Shown here in pieces: positions 11,328 through 21,435 of a stretch of 64,000 bases of DNA. Position numbers and translations under genes: made by a program. Positions within the stretch are counted from its first letter, which is position 1. The number at the start of each line of letters is the position of its first letter. This DNA is from Portunus trituberculatus (lineage: Eukaryota > Arthropoda > Malacostraca > Decapoda > Portunidae). The stretch is taken from assembly GCF_017591435.1 (NCBI RefSeq), contig NC_059303.1:823001-887000 (forward strand), read 5' to 3'. The notes under the pieces are model-generated. The model ran no database searches and had not been told where the DNA came from. It saw nothing but the letters and a program-made list of their open reading frames with translations.

Positions 11328-12164
11328 TTGCAACCTTCTGTTTCTCTGAGTTTTGTTTTTCTATATAGTACTTCTTCTGCTGCTGCTTGTGATTTTAGTA
11401 ATATCTTAATTGGTCTCACTGTTCCTTCTTGATATGGTCCCATTCTATGGATTTCTTCTACTTCCTCTTCTAAGTTCTGTCTATCCTCGTCATTCAGATG
11501 TTTTAGTAGGTCTTTTACTGATTTCATTTCGTCTTTTTCCCTTCTTGGTCTATATTTAACATTTTTTTTCTTTCAGTCCAAAAATAATTACACTTCTTTT
11601 TTTCCACAATTTCTCTTACTAAATTTTCTTTTTCTTGAGGACTCCTATCATTTTGCTTGTCATATTTTCATCTCTTTCTTTTAACTGTTCTTGAAATACT
11701 TCTTGAAATGATTTCTTGTCTTTCTTATCTTGATTCTCCATGCTTGTACTTCTTTTTAATCACGTCTTGTACTCTTTCTTCTTCTTTGTTAACTAGATCT
11801 TTTAGCTTCTCTTTTCTTTCTCGGCTTTACTTCTCCTTCTTCCATCAATTTCTTGTAGTTCGCTATTTGGACTTTTAATTCTTCATTTTCGGTTCTTAGC
11901 CTAGTTTCGTTTTCTTCCACTCTTTTATCCTTTCTTTCAATTTCTGGAGCTCTTTATCCTGTTCTTCATTCTCTTTCATTCCCATACTCTCCTTTATCAA
12001 TTTATCTAATTTACGTTCGATAGTCAAGACTCTATCAAATAGTGAAGTTTGCGCCGTATCAAAGCCTTCAAATTCTCTTTCTCCCTCACCAACATTGTCA
12101 TCATCAGCTTTCATTCTTTCCTTGTCACATACCTGCATTTAGATGGAATGTCTTTCTCACTCAT
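11090..12164 (-). pseudogene. LINE-A ORF1 in copy A1 with (Ile-Tyr)n expansion
   Basis: The start is taken at the ATG at 12164 (MSEKD/E-type start, clearest in A6). The N-terminal part (12138-11896) has DDDNVGEGEREFEGFD, then a heptad-rich ERKLDKLIKESMGMKENEEQD coiled coil. The C-terminal frame (11527-11090) has LLKHLNDEDRQNLEEEVEEI, RPIKILLKSQAAAEEVLYR, and NEEERKRHNELVAEAREK. Between KLRETEGCKD and KNRNEEER lies a (TA)n microsatellite read as about twenty Ile-Tyr residues without breaking the frame. Copy A3 has only a few bases of TA here. The middle is frameshifted around 11530-11900. Confidence 0.8.
11263..11325. repeat. (TA)n microsatellite inside LINE-A ORF1
   Basis: About 63 bp of pure TA at the ORF1 position where copies A2 and A3 have only TATATA/TTTATAT. 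It is read as (Ile-Tyr)n on the minus strand. An expansion at the same site occurs in copy A6 (35412-35489). Confidence 0.97.
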
Positions 12165-12344
12165 TATTATTTAACACTGTATTCATGAAAAAAATGAGTC
12201 CACACTTTTCGCCCAGGCCACTGTAAACCCAAACAAAGGTAGTGAAGATCAGCTGATTCTCGGGAGCGACGGTATTGCGTGTGTGTGTGTGTGTATTATT
12301 ACCTAGTTGTATTTACCTAGTTGTAGTTTTACAGGGCCTGGGCT

Positions 12345-15138
12345 TTATGCTCGTGTGGCCCCGTCTCCATATCTACACTTATCCAATCTTACTTTAAAAG
12401 TGTGCACACTCTTTGCAGACACTACTTCTTCATCTAAACTGTTCCACGTCTCAATACATCTCTGGGAAACTATATTTTTAATATCTCTCAGACATCTTCC
12501 TTTCTCAGCTTTTTACTATGCGATCTTGTGCTTGGTGTCATATTCTTCTCTCAAGATCAGTTTCTCATTATCCACTTGGTCCATTCCGTTGATCAATTTA
12601 TAGACTTGTATCAGGTCTCCTCTCTCCTTCTTTGTTCCAAGGTTGGTAGATCCATAGCCTTTAGTCTCTCCTCATATGTCATCCCTTCAAGTTCTGGGAC
12701 CATTCTTGTAGCCATTTTTGTAGCCTCCAATTTTCTTATGTGTTTCTTTTTATGAGGGGTCCACACTACTCCTGCATATTCCAATCTAGGTCTTATTATA
12801 GTATTTATCAATTTCTTCATCATTTCTTTGTCCATGTAGTGAAATGCTACTCCAATATTCCTCAGCAAATTATATGTTTCTCTAAAAATTCTATCAATAT
12901 GGCTTACTGGTTGATTGTTTTCTTCCATCGTCACTCCTAAGTCCTTTTCCTTTTGACTTTCTCCAGTTCTACTCCATCTCCCATCTTATAGATTCCCACA
13001 GGTCGTCTTTCACTCTTTCCCATTTCCATGACATGGCTTTTGTTCACATTGAATTCCATTTCCCACTTCTTACTCCATTCCCAGATCTTATTTAGGTCTT
13101 CTTGCAGTATTTCACAATCCTCCTTTTGCTTTATAACTCTGCACAGTTTCGTATCATCCACAAACAAATTTATGTAGCTGTTCACTCCTTCTGGCATGTC
13201 GTTAATATAAATGAGGAAAAGTATTGGTGCCAATACTGACCCCTGTGGCACTCCGCTTTCTACTGCTCTCCACTTGACTTCATATCTTTAACTACCGTCC
13301 TTATTTCTCTCCCCCTCAAATAATTTTCTATCCATCTCAATGTGCTTCCTTTTAAGCCACCCTTCTCCTCTAACTTCCACAGTAATCTTGCATGTGGCAC
13401 TTTGTCAAACGCCTTTTTTAAATCCAAGTAGATGCAGTCAACCCATCCTCTCTCTCTTGTACTCTATCAACTATTCTAGAATAGAAACTCAATAAATTAG
13501 TTACACAAGACCGTCCTTTTCTAAAACCAAATTGGCTATTTGATATTAATTTGTTGTCTTCAAGGAACTCGATCCATTGTTTCTTTATTATTCTTTCACA
13601 CATCTTGCATATTACACTAGTTAGTGATACCGGTCTGTAATTTAAAGGTTCTTCTTTCCTTCCACTCTTATATATGGGAACCACCTCAGCTCTTTTCCAT
13701 TCTACTGGCACTGTTCCATTTTCTATTGAGCATTTTATGATGTTGTATATAGGACTTGCTAGTTCTTCCCTACATTCTTTCAGTATTCTGCCTGAGACTT
13801 CATCCGGTCCCATTGCCTTCTCTTCATCCAGTTCCTTCATTAACTCTTTTATTTCAAGCTTGGTTACTTTAATCTCTTTCATATAGATTGTCTCTATTAC
13901 CCTGTGGCCTCTCAAATTTGGATTCTTTAGTAAAGACCTCCTGGAATTTTTTATTTAATAGTTCTGCCATACTTTTGGGTCTTCCACCATCCTGTTCTCT
14001 CCTTTTAACCTTTCTATTGTTTCTTTTGCCTAATTTTTCCATTTATGAATCTATAGAACAATTTTGGTTGCTCCTTACATTTTTCGACAATATCTTTTTC
14101 AAGTTCTTTTCCTCTTCCTTCCTCACCTTAACATATTCATTTCTCGCTGCCTTGAAGTTTTCCTTGTTTGTTGGATTCCTATTTCTCCTCCACCTTTTCC
14201 ATGCTCCATCTCTTTTCTCCTTTGCCCTAGCACACCTTGCATTAAACCAATCTTTCTTTCCTTCTTCTTTTGGTCTATATTTTGGGACATATTCCCTGAC
14301 TCCTGTTTTGTATATTTCCAAAAATAAGTTATATTTGTCTTGCATTGTCTCTGAGTTTTCCATCTCTTCCCAGTCTACGTTTTAAAATAGTTCTTGAGAT
14401 TCTCAATATCAGCCTTTCTGTAATTTAATCGGTCTCCTTTGTATGAATCATCTCTATCTTCCTTTCCTTCTTCTATATCTATTTCTAATATTACATGGTC
14501 ACTCTTTCCCAATGGGCACTTATATCTTATATCGTCATTCATTTGTATACCCTTGTAAAACTAGGTCCAATCTGGCTCGTCGTTTCCTCTGAATCTTGTG
14601 TATTCCTTTACTCTCTGGTCCATCATATTGTCTATCATTAGGTTTAAGAATCTTTCTCCCCAGGCTTCTTCCCCATACCACTTTCATAATTTTCCCAGTC
14701 CACTTCTTTACAGTTGAAATCTCCTACTAATATCACTTTTCTCCTTTCTTTAACGATTCTCATTAGACTCCTTATTGTGTCATCTATCATGTCTTTATAT
14801 TCTTGATTGGTCCATGAATTTGTTTTGGTGGCACATATGTTACAATGATTGTTATCTCTTTTTATTAATATGCATCTTAATATACAATACTTCTGCTTTT
14901 CCTTCCCACATTCCACTTGATTGATCACTATCTCCTTCCTTAACATTATCATGACTCCTCCTCCTCCTTTACCCACTCTGTCTCTTCTCCATACATTATA
15001 CCTATTATCCAAGACTATTTTGATTTCCTCATTTAGTTTTGTTTCAGCCAGGCATATAATATCTGGATTTTCTTTCCTTATGTAATCTCTTAATTCTAAT
15101 TTACTTGATAAAACCCCATCTATGTTCGTATACATCAT
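12345..15138 (-). pseudogene. LINE-A ORF2 in copy A2: endonuclease + reverse transcriptase
   Basis: It opens MMYTNIDGVLSSKLELRDYI (15138). The endonuclease has DIICLAETKLNE, VGKGGGGVMIMLRK and ILVGDFNCKEVDWENY (to about 14690), then breaks into frameshifts near 14640 and 14390. The RT has KEIKELMKELDEEKAMGPDE, FGFRKGRSCVTNLLSFY (13500) and MPQGSVLAPILF (13251, changed from GVPQGS). The palm motif is LFVDDTKLCR, so FADD has become FVDD. The thumb/C-terminal part at 12934-12345 is preserved except for frameshifts near 12610-12490. It is clearly non-functional. The two endonuclease halves are most similar to those of A5 (32026-33220), in line with subfamily II. Confidence 0.87.
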
Positions 15139-15177
15139 TTTTAGTCTTTTGCCTTTATCATTTTTAGTTAAACTTGT

Positions 15178-16187
15178 TCCACTTTTTTCTCTTCCTTCTC
15201 GTTTATATACCATTTCCTTATCCTGTCTCCTAGAATTCTCCAAAAAAATGCCTTCTTCTCCTCTTCTGACCTTTCATTATTCTTTTCCTTACTGCTGCTG
15301 CCAGTTCATTGTATCTCTTCCTTTCTTCCTCATTTCTATTTTTCTTTATATAGATATCCTTGCAGCCTTCTGTTTCTCTAAGTTTTGTTGTTCTATATAA
15401 TATTTCTTCTGTTGCTGCTTGTGATTTTAGTAATATTTTAATTGGTCTCGTTTTTCCTTCTTGATATGGTCCCATTCTGTTTATTTCTTCTACTTCCTCT
15501 TCCAAGTTCTGCCTATCTTCGTCATTAAGATTCTTCAGTAGGTCTTTGACTGATTTCATTTCTTCTTTTCTCTTTTGGTCTATATTTTATATTTTTTCTT
15601 TTATTCCAAATACGACTACACTCTTCTTTTTTCTGCAATTTCTCTAACTAGATTTTCTTTTGTCTTGAGGACTCCTATCATTTTGTTTGTCATATTTTCT
15701 TCTTTTTCTTTAAGTTGTTCTTGAATCACCTCCTGAAAATCGGCCTTATCTTTCTTATCTTGGACTCTCCATGCTTGTACTTTTTTTAATCACGTTCTGT
15801 ACTCTTTCCTCTTCCTTGTTTACTAGATCTTTCAGCTTCTCCTTTTCTTTCTCGGCTTTACCGAGTCCTTCTTCCATCTGCTTCTTGTAGTTAGCTACTT
15901 CCTTTTTTAGTTCTTCGTTTTCCGCTCTTAGCCTAGCTTCATTTTCTTCCACTTTTCTTATCCTTTCTCTCAGTCTTATAAACTCCATTTCCTGTTCTTT
16001 ATTCTCTTTCATTTCCATCTTCTCCTTTATCAGTTTATCTAGTTTACATTCAATATTGAACACTCTCTTAAGTAGTGAAGTTGTCGTCGATCGAACCCTT
16101 CAATCTGTTCTCCCTCACCGTCATAGTCATCATCAGCCCCTTCTCAATTCTCATGTCTGCATTTGGATAGATTATCTTTTTCACTCA
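15178..16187 (-). pseudogene. LINE-A ORF1 in copy A2 (coiled coil + RRM-like)
   Basis: From the ATG near 16187 there is an acidic start, then the coiled coil FNIECKLDKLIKEKMEMKEN (16063), QEMEFIRLRERIRKVEENEA and an extended Glu/Lys heptad region to about 15760. The second frame (15559-15230) carries LLKNLNDEDRQNLEEEVEEI, MGPYQEGKTRPIKILLKSQ and NEEERKRYNELAAAVRKR. Here the residues joining the last strands are GCKDIYIKKNRN with no TA expansion. Frames break near 15750 and 15600 and at the C-terminus (15230), where it passes into ORF2 within about 50 bp. The protein would coat LINE RNA; it has no catalytic motif. Confidence 0.78.
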
Positions 16188-16347
16188 TTATTCTTTAATA
16201 ATTGATTTCATGAAGAGAGAAAAAAAAAAAATGAGTCCACACTACCTGCCCAGGCCACTGTAAATACTATACAACAGGTGTAGTGAAGATCAGCTGATCG
16301 TCGGAACTGCGCCAGTGCGTCTGCTCTCAACTGTGTCTCTCGAATGA

Positions 16348-16592
16348 GTGTGTGTGTGTATTTACCTAGTTGTAGTTTTACAGGGCCTGGGCTTTATGCT
16401 CGTGTGGTCCCGTCTCCATATCTACACTTATCCAATTTTTTCTTAAAACTATGTACACTCTTTGCTGATACCACTTCCTCACTCAAACTGTTCCAAGTCT
16501 TAACACATCTTTGCGGGAAACTAAATTTTTTAACATCTCTCAGACATCGTCCCTTCCTTAGTTTCTTACTATGCGATCTTGTGCTTCTAAAG
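16348..16592 (-). mobile_element. LINE-A fragment A3a, 245-bp 3' end only
   Basis: It carries a TG tail (16347-16359), one TTTACCTAGTTG repeat, TTTTACAGGGCC and the last ~70 codons of ORF2, then stops at CTTGTGCTTCTAAAG where the TG tail of A3 begins. It is a strongly 5'-truncated copy wedged between the 5' end of A2 and the tail of A3. ORF2 sequence is of subfamily I type. Confidence 0.88.
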
Positions 16593-16657
16593 TGTGTGTG
16601 TGTGTGTGTATTTACCTAGTTGTATTTACCTAGTTGTAGTTTTACAGGTCCTGGGCT

Positions 16658-19456
16658 TTATGCTCGTGTGGTCCCGTCTCCATATCTACACTTATCCAAT
16701 TTTTCTTTAAAACTATGTACACTCTTTGCTGATACCACTTCCTCACTCAAACTGTTCCAAGTCTCAACACATCTTTGCGGGAAACTAAATTTTTTAACAT
16801 CTCTCAGACATCGTCCCTTCCTTAGTTTCTTACTATGCGATCTTGTGCTTCTAAAGTCATATTCTTCTCTCAGGATCAGTTTCTCATTATCCACTTCATC
16901 CATTCCGTTAATCAATTTATAAACTTGTATCAGATCCCCTCTCTCTTCTCTGCTCCAAGGTTGGTAGATCCATTGCCTTTAGTCTCTCCTCATATGCCAT
17001 CCCTTTAAATTCTGGAACCATTCTTGTAGCCATTTTTGTAGTCTCTAATTTTCTTATGTGTTTCTTTTATGGGAGTCCACACAACTCCTGCATATTCCAA
17101 TCTAGGTCTTATTTTAGTACTTATCAATTTCTTCATCATTTCCTTGTCCATATAGTGAAATGCTACTCCAATATTCCTTAGCAAATTATACGTCTCTGAA
17201 AATTCTATCAATATGGCTAACCGGTTGATTATTTTCTTCCATTGTCACTCCCAAGTCCTTTTCCTTTTTACTTTTTCTAGTTCTACTCCATCTCCCATCT
17301 TATAGATTCCCACTGGTCGTCTTTCACTTTTTCCCATTTCCATGACATGGCTTTTGTCCACATTGAATTCCATCTCCCATTTTTTGCTCCATTTCCAGAT
17401 CTTGTTTAAGTCTTCCTGTAGTATTTCACAATCCTCTTTTTGTTTAATGACTCTGCACAGTTTCGCATCGTCCGCAAACAGATTTATGTAGCTGTTCACT
17501 CCTCTGGCATGTCATTTATATATACGAGAAAAGTATTGGTGCCAATACTGACCCCTGTGGCACTCCGCTGTCTACTGTTCTCCACTTGGACTTCATATCT
17601 TTAACTATCGTCCTTATTTCTCTCCCCCTTAAGTAATTCTTCATCCATCTCAATGTGCTTCCTTTTAAGCCACCCTTCTCCTCTAACTTCCATAGTAATC
17701 TTTCATGTGGCACTTTATCAAAAGCCTTTTTTAGATCTAAATAAATACAGTCAACCCATCCTCTCTCTCTTGTACTTTATCAACTATTCTAGAGTAGAAA
17801 CTCAATAAATTTGTCACACATGACCGACCTTTTCTAAAACCAAATTGGCTATTTGATAATATTTTGTTGTCTTCAAGAAACTCAATCCATTGCTTCTTTA
17901 TTACTTTTTCACACATCTTGCATATTACACTAGTTAGTGATACCGGTCTGTAATTTAAAGGTTCTTCCTTCCTTCCGCTCTTATATATGGGAACCACCTC
18001 AGCTCTTTTCCACTCCACTGGCACTGTTCCATTTTCTATTGAGCATTTTATGATGTTGTATATTGGACTTGCTAGTTCTTCCCTACATTCTTTCAGTATT
18101 CTGCCTGAGACTTCATCCGGTCCCATTGCCTTTTCCTCATCCAATTCCGTCATCAACTTTTTATTTCAAGCTTGGTTACTTTAATCTCTTTCATATAGAC
18201 AGTCTCTCTATTACCCTGTGGTCTTTCAAATTTGGATTCCTTAGTAAAGACCTCATGAAATTTACTATTTAACAGTTCTGCCATACTTTTGGGTCTTCCA
18301 CCATTCCGTTTTCTCCTTTTAACCTTTCTATTGTTTCTTTTTGTCTTATTTTTCCATTTATGAATCTGTAGAACAATTTTGGTTGTTCCTTACATTTTCG
18401 ACAATGTCCTTTTCATAGTTCTTTTCTTCTTCCTTTCTCACCTTAGCATATTCATTTCTTGCTGTTTTGAAGTTTTCCTTATTTTCTGGATTTCTGTTTC
18501 TTCTCCACCTTTTCCATGCTCCATCTCGTTTCTCCTTTGCCCTAGCACATCTTGCATTAAACCAATCTTTCTTTCCTTCTTCTTTAGGTCTATATTTGAA
18601 CATATTCCCTGACCCCAGTTTTGTATATTTCCAAAAATAAGTTATATTTCTCTTGAACCGTTAATGAGTTTTCCATCTCCTCCCAGTTTACGTTTTAAAA
18701 TAGTTCTTGAGATTCTCAATATCAGCCTTTCTGTAATTTAATCGGTCTCCTTTGTATGATTCATCTCTATCTTCCTTTCCTTCTTCTATATCCATTTCTA
18801 ATATTACATGGTCACTCTTTCCCAATGGGCACTTGTATCTTATATCATCGTTAATTGGTATATCCCTTGTAAAAACTAGGTCTAATCTTGCCGGCTCATC
18901 GTTTCCTCTGAATCTTGTGTTTTCCTTTACTCTTTGGACCATCAAATTATCTATCATTAGGTTCAGGAATCTATCTCCCAGGCATCTTCCCCATACCACT
19001 TTCATAATTTTCCCAGTCTACCTCCTTACAGTTGAAATCTCCTATCAATATCACTTTTCTCCTTTCCTTAATGATTCTTGTAAGACTCCTTATTGTGTCA
19101 TCTATCATGTCTCTATATTCTTGGTTAGTCCATGAGTTTGTTTTGGTGGCACATATGTTCCAATGATTGTTAACTCCTTTTGTTAATATGCATCTTAACA
19201 TACAGTATTTCTGATTTTCCTTCCCAAACTCCACTTGATTTACCACTATCTCCTTCCTTAACATCATCATGACTCCTCCTCCTCCTTTACCCACTCTGTC
19301 TCTCCTCCATATATTATACCTTTTATCTATGTCTATTTTTATTGCCTCATTTAACTTTGTTTCCACCAGGCATACAATATCTGGTTCTTCTTTCTTTATG
19401 TAATCTCTTAATTCTAATTTACTAGATAAAATCCCATCTATGTTTGTATACATCAT
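16658..19456 (-). pseudogene. LINE-A ORF2 in copy A3: endonuclease + reverse transcriptase
   Basis: It begins MMYTNIDGILSSKLELRDYI at 19456. The endonuclease retains VILIGDFNCKEVDWENY (19060), RLDLVFTRDIPIND and an intact LGKSDHVILEMD (18800), unlike A1. The RT keeps MGPDEVSGRILKECREEL, FGFRKGRSCVTNLLSFYSRI, VDSGVPQGSVLAPILF and LFADDAKLCRV, so every recognisable catalytic motif is present. Frame breaks near 18980, 18640, 17730, 17510, 17240 and 17000 still prevent a full protein. It ends FKEKLDKCRYGDGTTRA (16658). Of the LINE-A ORF2 copies here it has the best-preserved active-site residues. Confidence 0.88.
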
Positions 19457-19484
19457 TTTTAATCTCTTGTTCTTATCATTTTTA

Positions 19485-20288
19485 GTTAAACTTGCTCCAT
19501 TTTTTTCTCTTCTTTCTCTTTTATATACCATTTCCTTATCGTGTCTCCTATAATTCTCCAAAAAATGCCTTCTTCTCCTCCTCTGACCTTTCATTATTTT
19601 TTCTCTTGCTTCTGCCACCAGTTCATTGTGTCTCTTTCTTTCCTCCTCGTTTCTATTTTTCTTTATATATTTATATCTTTGCAACCTTCTGTTTCTCTGA
19701 GTTTTGTTTTCTATATAGTACTTCTGCTGCTGCTTTTGATTTTAGTAATATCTTAATTGGTCTCGCTGTTCCTTCTTGATATGGTCCCATTCTATGGATT
19801 TCTTCTACTTCCTCTTCTAAGTTCTGTCTATCCTCGTCATTCAGATGTTTTAGTAGGTCTTTTACTGATTTCATTTTGTCTTTTTCCCTTCTTGGTCTAT
19901 ATTTAATATTTTTTTCTTTCAGTCCAAAAATAATTACACTTTTTTTTTCTGCAATTTCTCTTACTAAATTTTCTTTTTTCTTGAGGACTCCTATCATTTT
20001 GCTTGTCATATTTTCATTTCTTTCTTTTAACTGTTCTTGAAATACTTCTTGAAATGATTCCTTGTCTTTCTTATCTTGGATTCTCCTCCATGCTTGTACT
20101 TCTTTTTTAATCACGTCTTGTACTCTTTCTTCTTCTTTATTAATTAGATCTTTTAGCTTCTCTTTTTCTTTCTCGGCTTTACCGAGTCCTTCTTCCATCA
20201 ATTTCTTGTATTTCGCTATTTGAACTTAATTCTTCATTTTCGGTTCTTAGCCTTGTTTCGTTTTCTTCCACTCGTTTTATCCTTTCTG
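19485..20288 (-). pseudogene. LINE-A ORF1 in copy A3, 5'-truncated
   Basis: The main frame (20201-19671) runs from the coiled coil (MMEEGLGKAEKEKEKLKDLI) through VIKKEVQAWRRIQDKKDKES, LKERNENMTSKMIGVLKKKE, SVIIFGLKEKNIKYRPRRE and RPIKILLKSKAAAEVLYRK. It then shifts frame into KNRNEEERKRHNELVAEARE. A further frame change fuses the C-terminus to ORF2 as one open frame (18971-19684), so ORF1 and ORF2 are read continuously in this copy. That is decay, not a natural fusion, since A1 and A6 separate them. The N-terminal ~80 residues are lost at the SINE junction. Confidence 0.78.
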
Positions 20289-20289
20289 G

Positions 20290-20593
20290 ATGTGTGTGTA
20301 ATTCACTGTTTGATCTGCTGAAGTCTCTGACGAGACAGCCAGACGTTACCCTACAGAACGAGCTCAGAGCTCATTATTTCCGATCTTGGGATAGGTCTGA
20401 GACCAGGCACACACCACACACCGGGACAACAAGGTCACAACTCCTCGATTTACATCCCGTACCTACTCACTGCTAGGTGAACAGGGGCTACACGTCAAAG
20501 GAGACACACCCAAATATCTCCACCCGGCCGGGGAATCGAACCACGGTCATCTGGCTTGTGAAACCAGCGCTCTAACCACTGAGCTACCGGGCC
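20290..20593 (-). mobile_element. tRNA-Val-derived SINE, copy 1
   Basis: Read on the minus strand, 20593-20520 folds as a tRNA: acceptor strands GCCCGGT and GCCGGGT can pair, the A box is TAGCTCAGTGG, the anticodon loop TTCACAA gives a CAC (Val) anticodon between CTGGT and GCCAG, and the B box is GGTTCGATTCC. About 220 bp of non-tRNA body follows, ending in GTGAATTACACACACA, a (CA)n tail. The second copy at 47204-47473 shares the whole body. It sits between LINE-A copy A3 and a TG tract. Confidence 0.88.
20532..20586 (-). promoter_or_regulatory. Internal RNA polymerase III promoter (A and B boxes) of SINE copy 1
   Basis: The A box TAGCTCAGTGG is the complement of 20576-20586 and the B box GGTTCGATTCC is the complement of 20532-20542. 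Both are intact matches to tRNA-type pol III promoter consensus, so this copy could in principle still be transcribed. Confidence 0.8.
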
Positions 20594-20790
20594 GTGTGTG
20601 TGTGTGTGTGTATGTTTCTGCGTATCCTACATGATACAAGTCTTCTGTACAGATGTTTTTGTACATATATATGTATGATAGAACTTTATCTGTGTGTGTG
20701 TGTGTGTGTGTGTGTCATGAATCCTCTGTACAGATGTTTTGTACGTATTGGGTATATTTGATTGAGTTTTTTATGTATGTGTGTGTGTGT
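20594..20790. repeat. TG microsatellites with an interspersed ~45-bp motif
   Basis: TG tracts lie at about 20594-20612, 20692-20715 and 20779-20792. Between them are two variants of a motif containing CTCTGTACAGATG and TTTTGTAC (20655 and 20730). A third related stretch lies at 37127-37165. I do not recognise the motif. Confidence 0.7.
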
Positions 20791-21221
20791 GTATTTACCT
20801 ATTTGTGTATTACAGGGCCCGAGCTAAGCTCTCTGTGACCTGTCTCCTTGTCCATTCCTGTCATATCTCTCTTTCATTTGATTGACACACATCGCATCAA
20901 CGACATCACTGCTCAGTTTATTCCACTTATCAATGCTGTGATGCGGGAAACTGTATTTTCTCACGTCATTTAGACAGATGTCCTTTATTAGCTTTTTTCC
21001 ATGTCCTCGGAGATGATTACTTGTGGTCACCTTTATCAACTCTCTATCCAGAACGTCAATCTTGTTCACCAATTTATACATAGTTATCATGTCTCCTCTT
21101 GTTCTTCTCTTCTAATGTGGTCAGCCCCAGCTTCCTCAGTCTTTCCTCATAGTCTAACTCCCTGAGTCCTGGTACCATCCTTGTTGCCAGCCTCTGTACC
21201 CTTTCCACCTTCTTCACATTT
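20791..21221 (-). mobile_element. LINE-B copy B2, 3' part (continues at 27355)
   Basis: It begins with TATTTACCTATTTGTG and TTACAGGGCCCGAG, exactly the LINE-B 3' terminus seen in B1, and includes the last ~85 codons of ORF2 (20824-21090). It stops at CTTCTTCACATTT (21221). The sequence that follows this point in B1 (TCTTCATATGCGG) is found at 27357, after the DIRS element. Confidence 0.93.
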
Positions 21222-21385
21222 CTGTCACAGACACCTGTTTTTCATACAAAATATAGCAGTTCCACTGCTCCACATACCTTTTTCGCCGATAAATCGCTTG
21301 CTTTAGCGCTACGCCTGGCAGCGCAGCGCTCATTGCTGTCGCCAGCACACTGCGTGGACAACCGTTGAACCGTCAGTTATTTCTC
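21222..21385. repeat. DIRS left inverted terminal repeat
   Basis: It starts CTGTCACAGACACCTG, then ATATAGCAGTTCCACTGCTC, GCCTGGCAGCGCAGCGCTC and CGTCAGTTATTTCTC. The same blocks occur in reverse complement at 27172-27316. The outermost 13 bases (CTGTCACAGACAC) are not in the right repeat but are mirrored in the internal complementary region. Confidence 0.92.
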
Positions 21386-21435
21386 GGCGCGCAGAGCGAG
21401 TAGACCTGCATTTCCGCTGCTGCTTCCTTTCTTCC

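Larger units (their letters stand above)
8210..12279 (-). mobile_element. LINE-A copy A1, near full length (subfamily I)
   Basis: This is about 4.07 kb on the minus strand. The 3' tail is at 8212-8250: TG tract, two TATTTACCTAGTT repeats, then TTTTACAGGGCC. The 5' end is at about 12277, with the leader AATGAGTCCACAC and GCCCAGGCCACTG near 12195-12230 and GATCAGCTGATTCTCGGG at 12248. That leader is shared by A6. The 5' end runs directly into the TG tail (12278-12294) of copy A2. Subfamily I is marked by ORF2 ending DGTTRA. Confidence 0.9.
12280..16347 (-). mobile_element. LINE-A copy A2, near full length (subfamily II)
   Basis: The 3' tail is the TG tract at 12278-12294 followed by ACCTAGTTG repeats and TTTTACAGGGCC. 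The 5' leader at 16225-16345 has AATGAGTCCACACTACC and GATCAGCTGATCGTCGGAAC, a variant shared with A5 and different from A1 and A6. ORF2 ends FKVRLDKCRYGDGATRA, the mark of subfamily II. The 5' end meets the TG tail of fragment A3a at 16347. Confidence 0.9.
16593..20288 (-). mobile_element. LINE-A copy A3 (subfamily I), 5'-truncated in ORF1
   Basis: The 3' TG tail is at 16592-16609, then two TATTTACCTAGTTG repeats and TTTTACAGGTCC. ORF2 and most of ORF1 are present. The copy stops at about 20288 inside the ORF1 coiled coil, where a tRNA-derived SINE begins. It is closest to A1 among the long copies. Confidence 0.9.

Noticed and set aside
8210..20288. Authentic telomere or subtelomere
   Set aside because: The array resembles telomeric LINE arrays, but no TTAGG repeats are present, the same families occur inside an intron in the other orientation, and non-array sequence lies on both sides.
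20520..20593. Functional tRNA-Val(CAC) gene
   Set aside because: The cloverleaf is followed by a 220-bp body and CA tail that recur at 47204-47473, so it is the head of a SINE.
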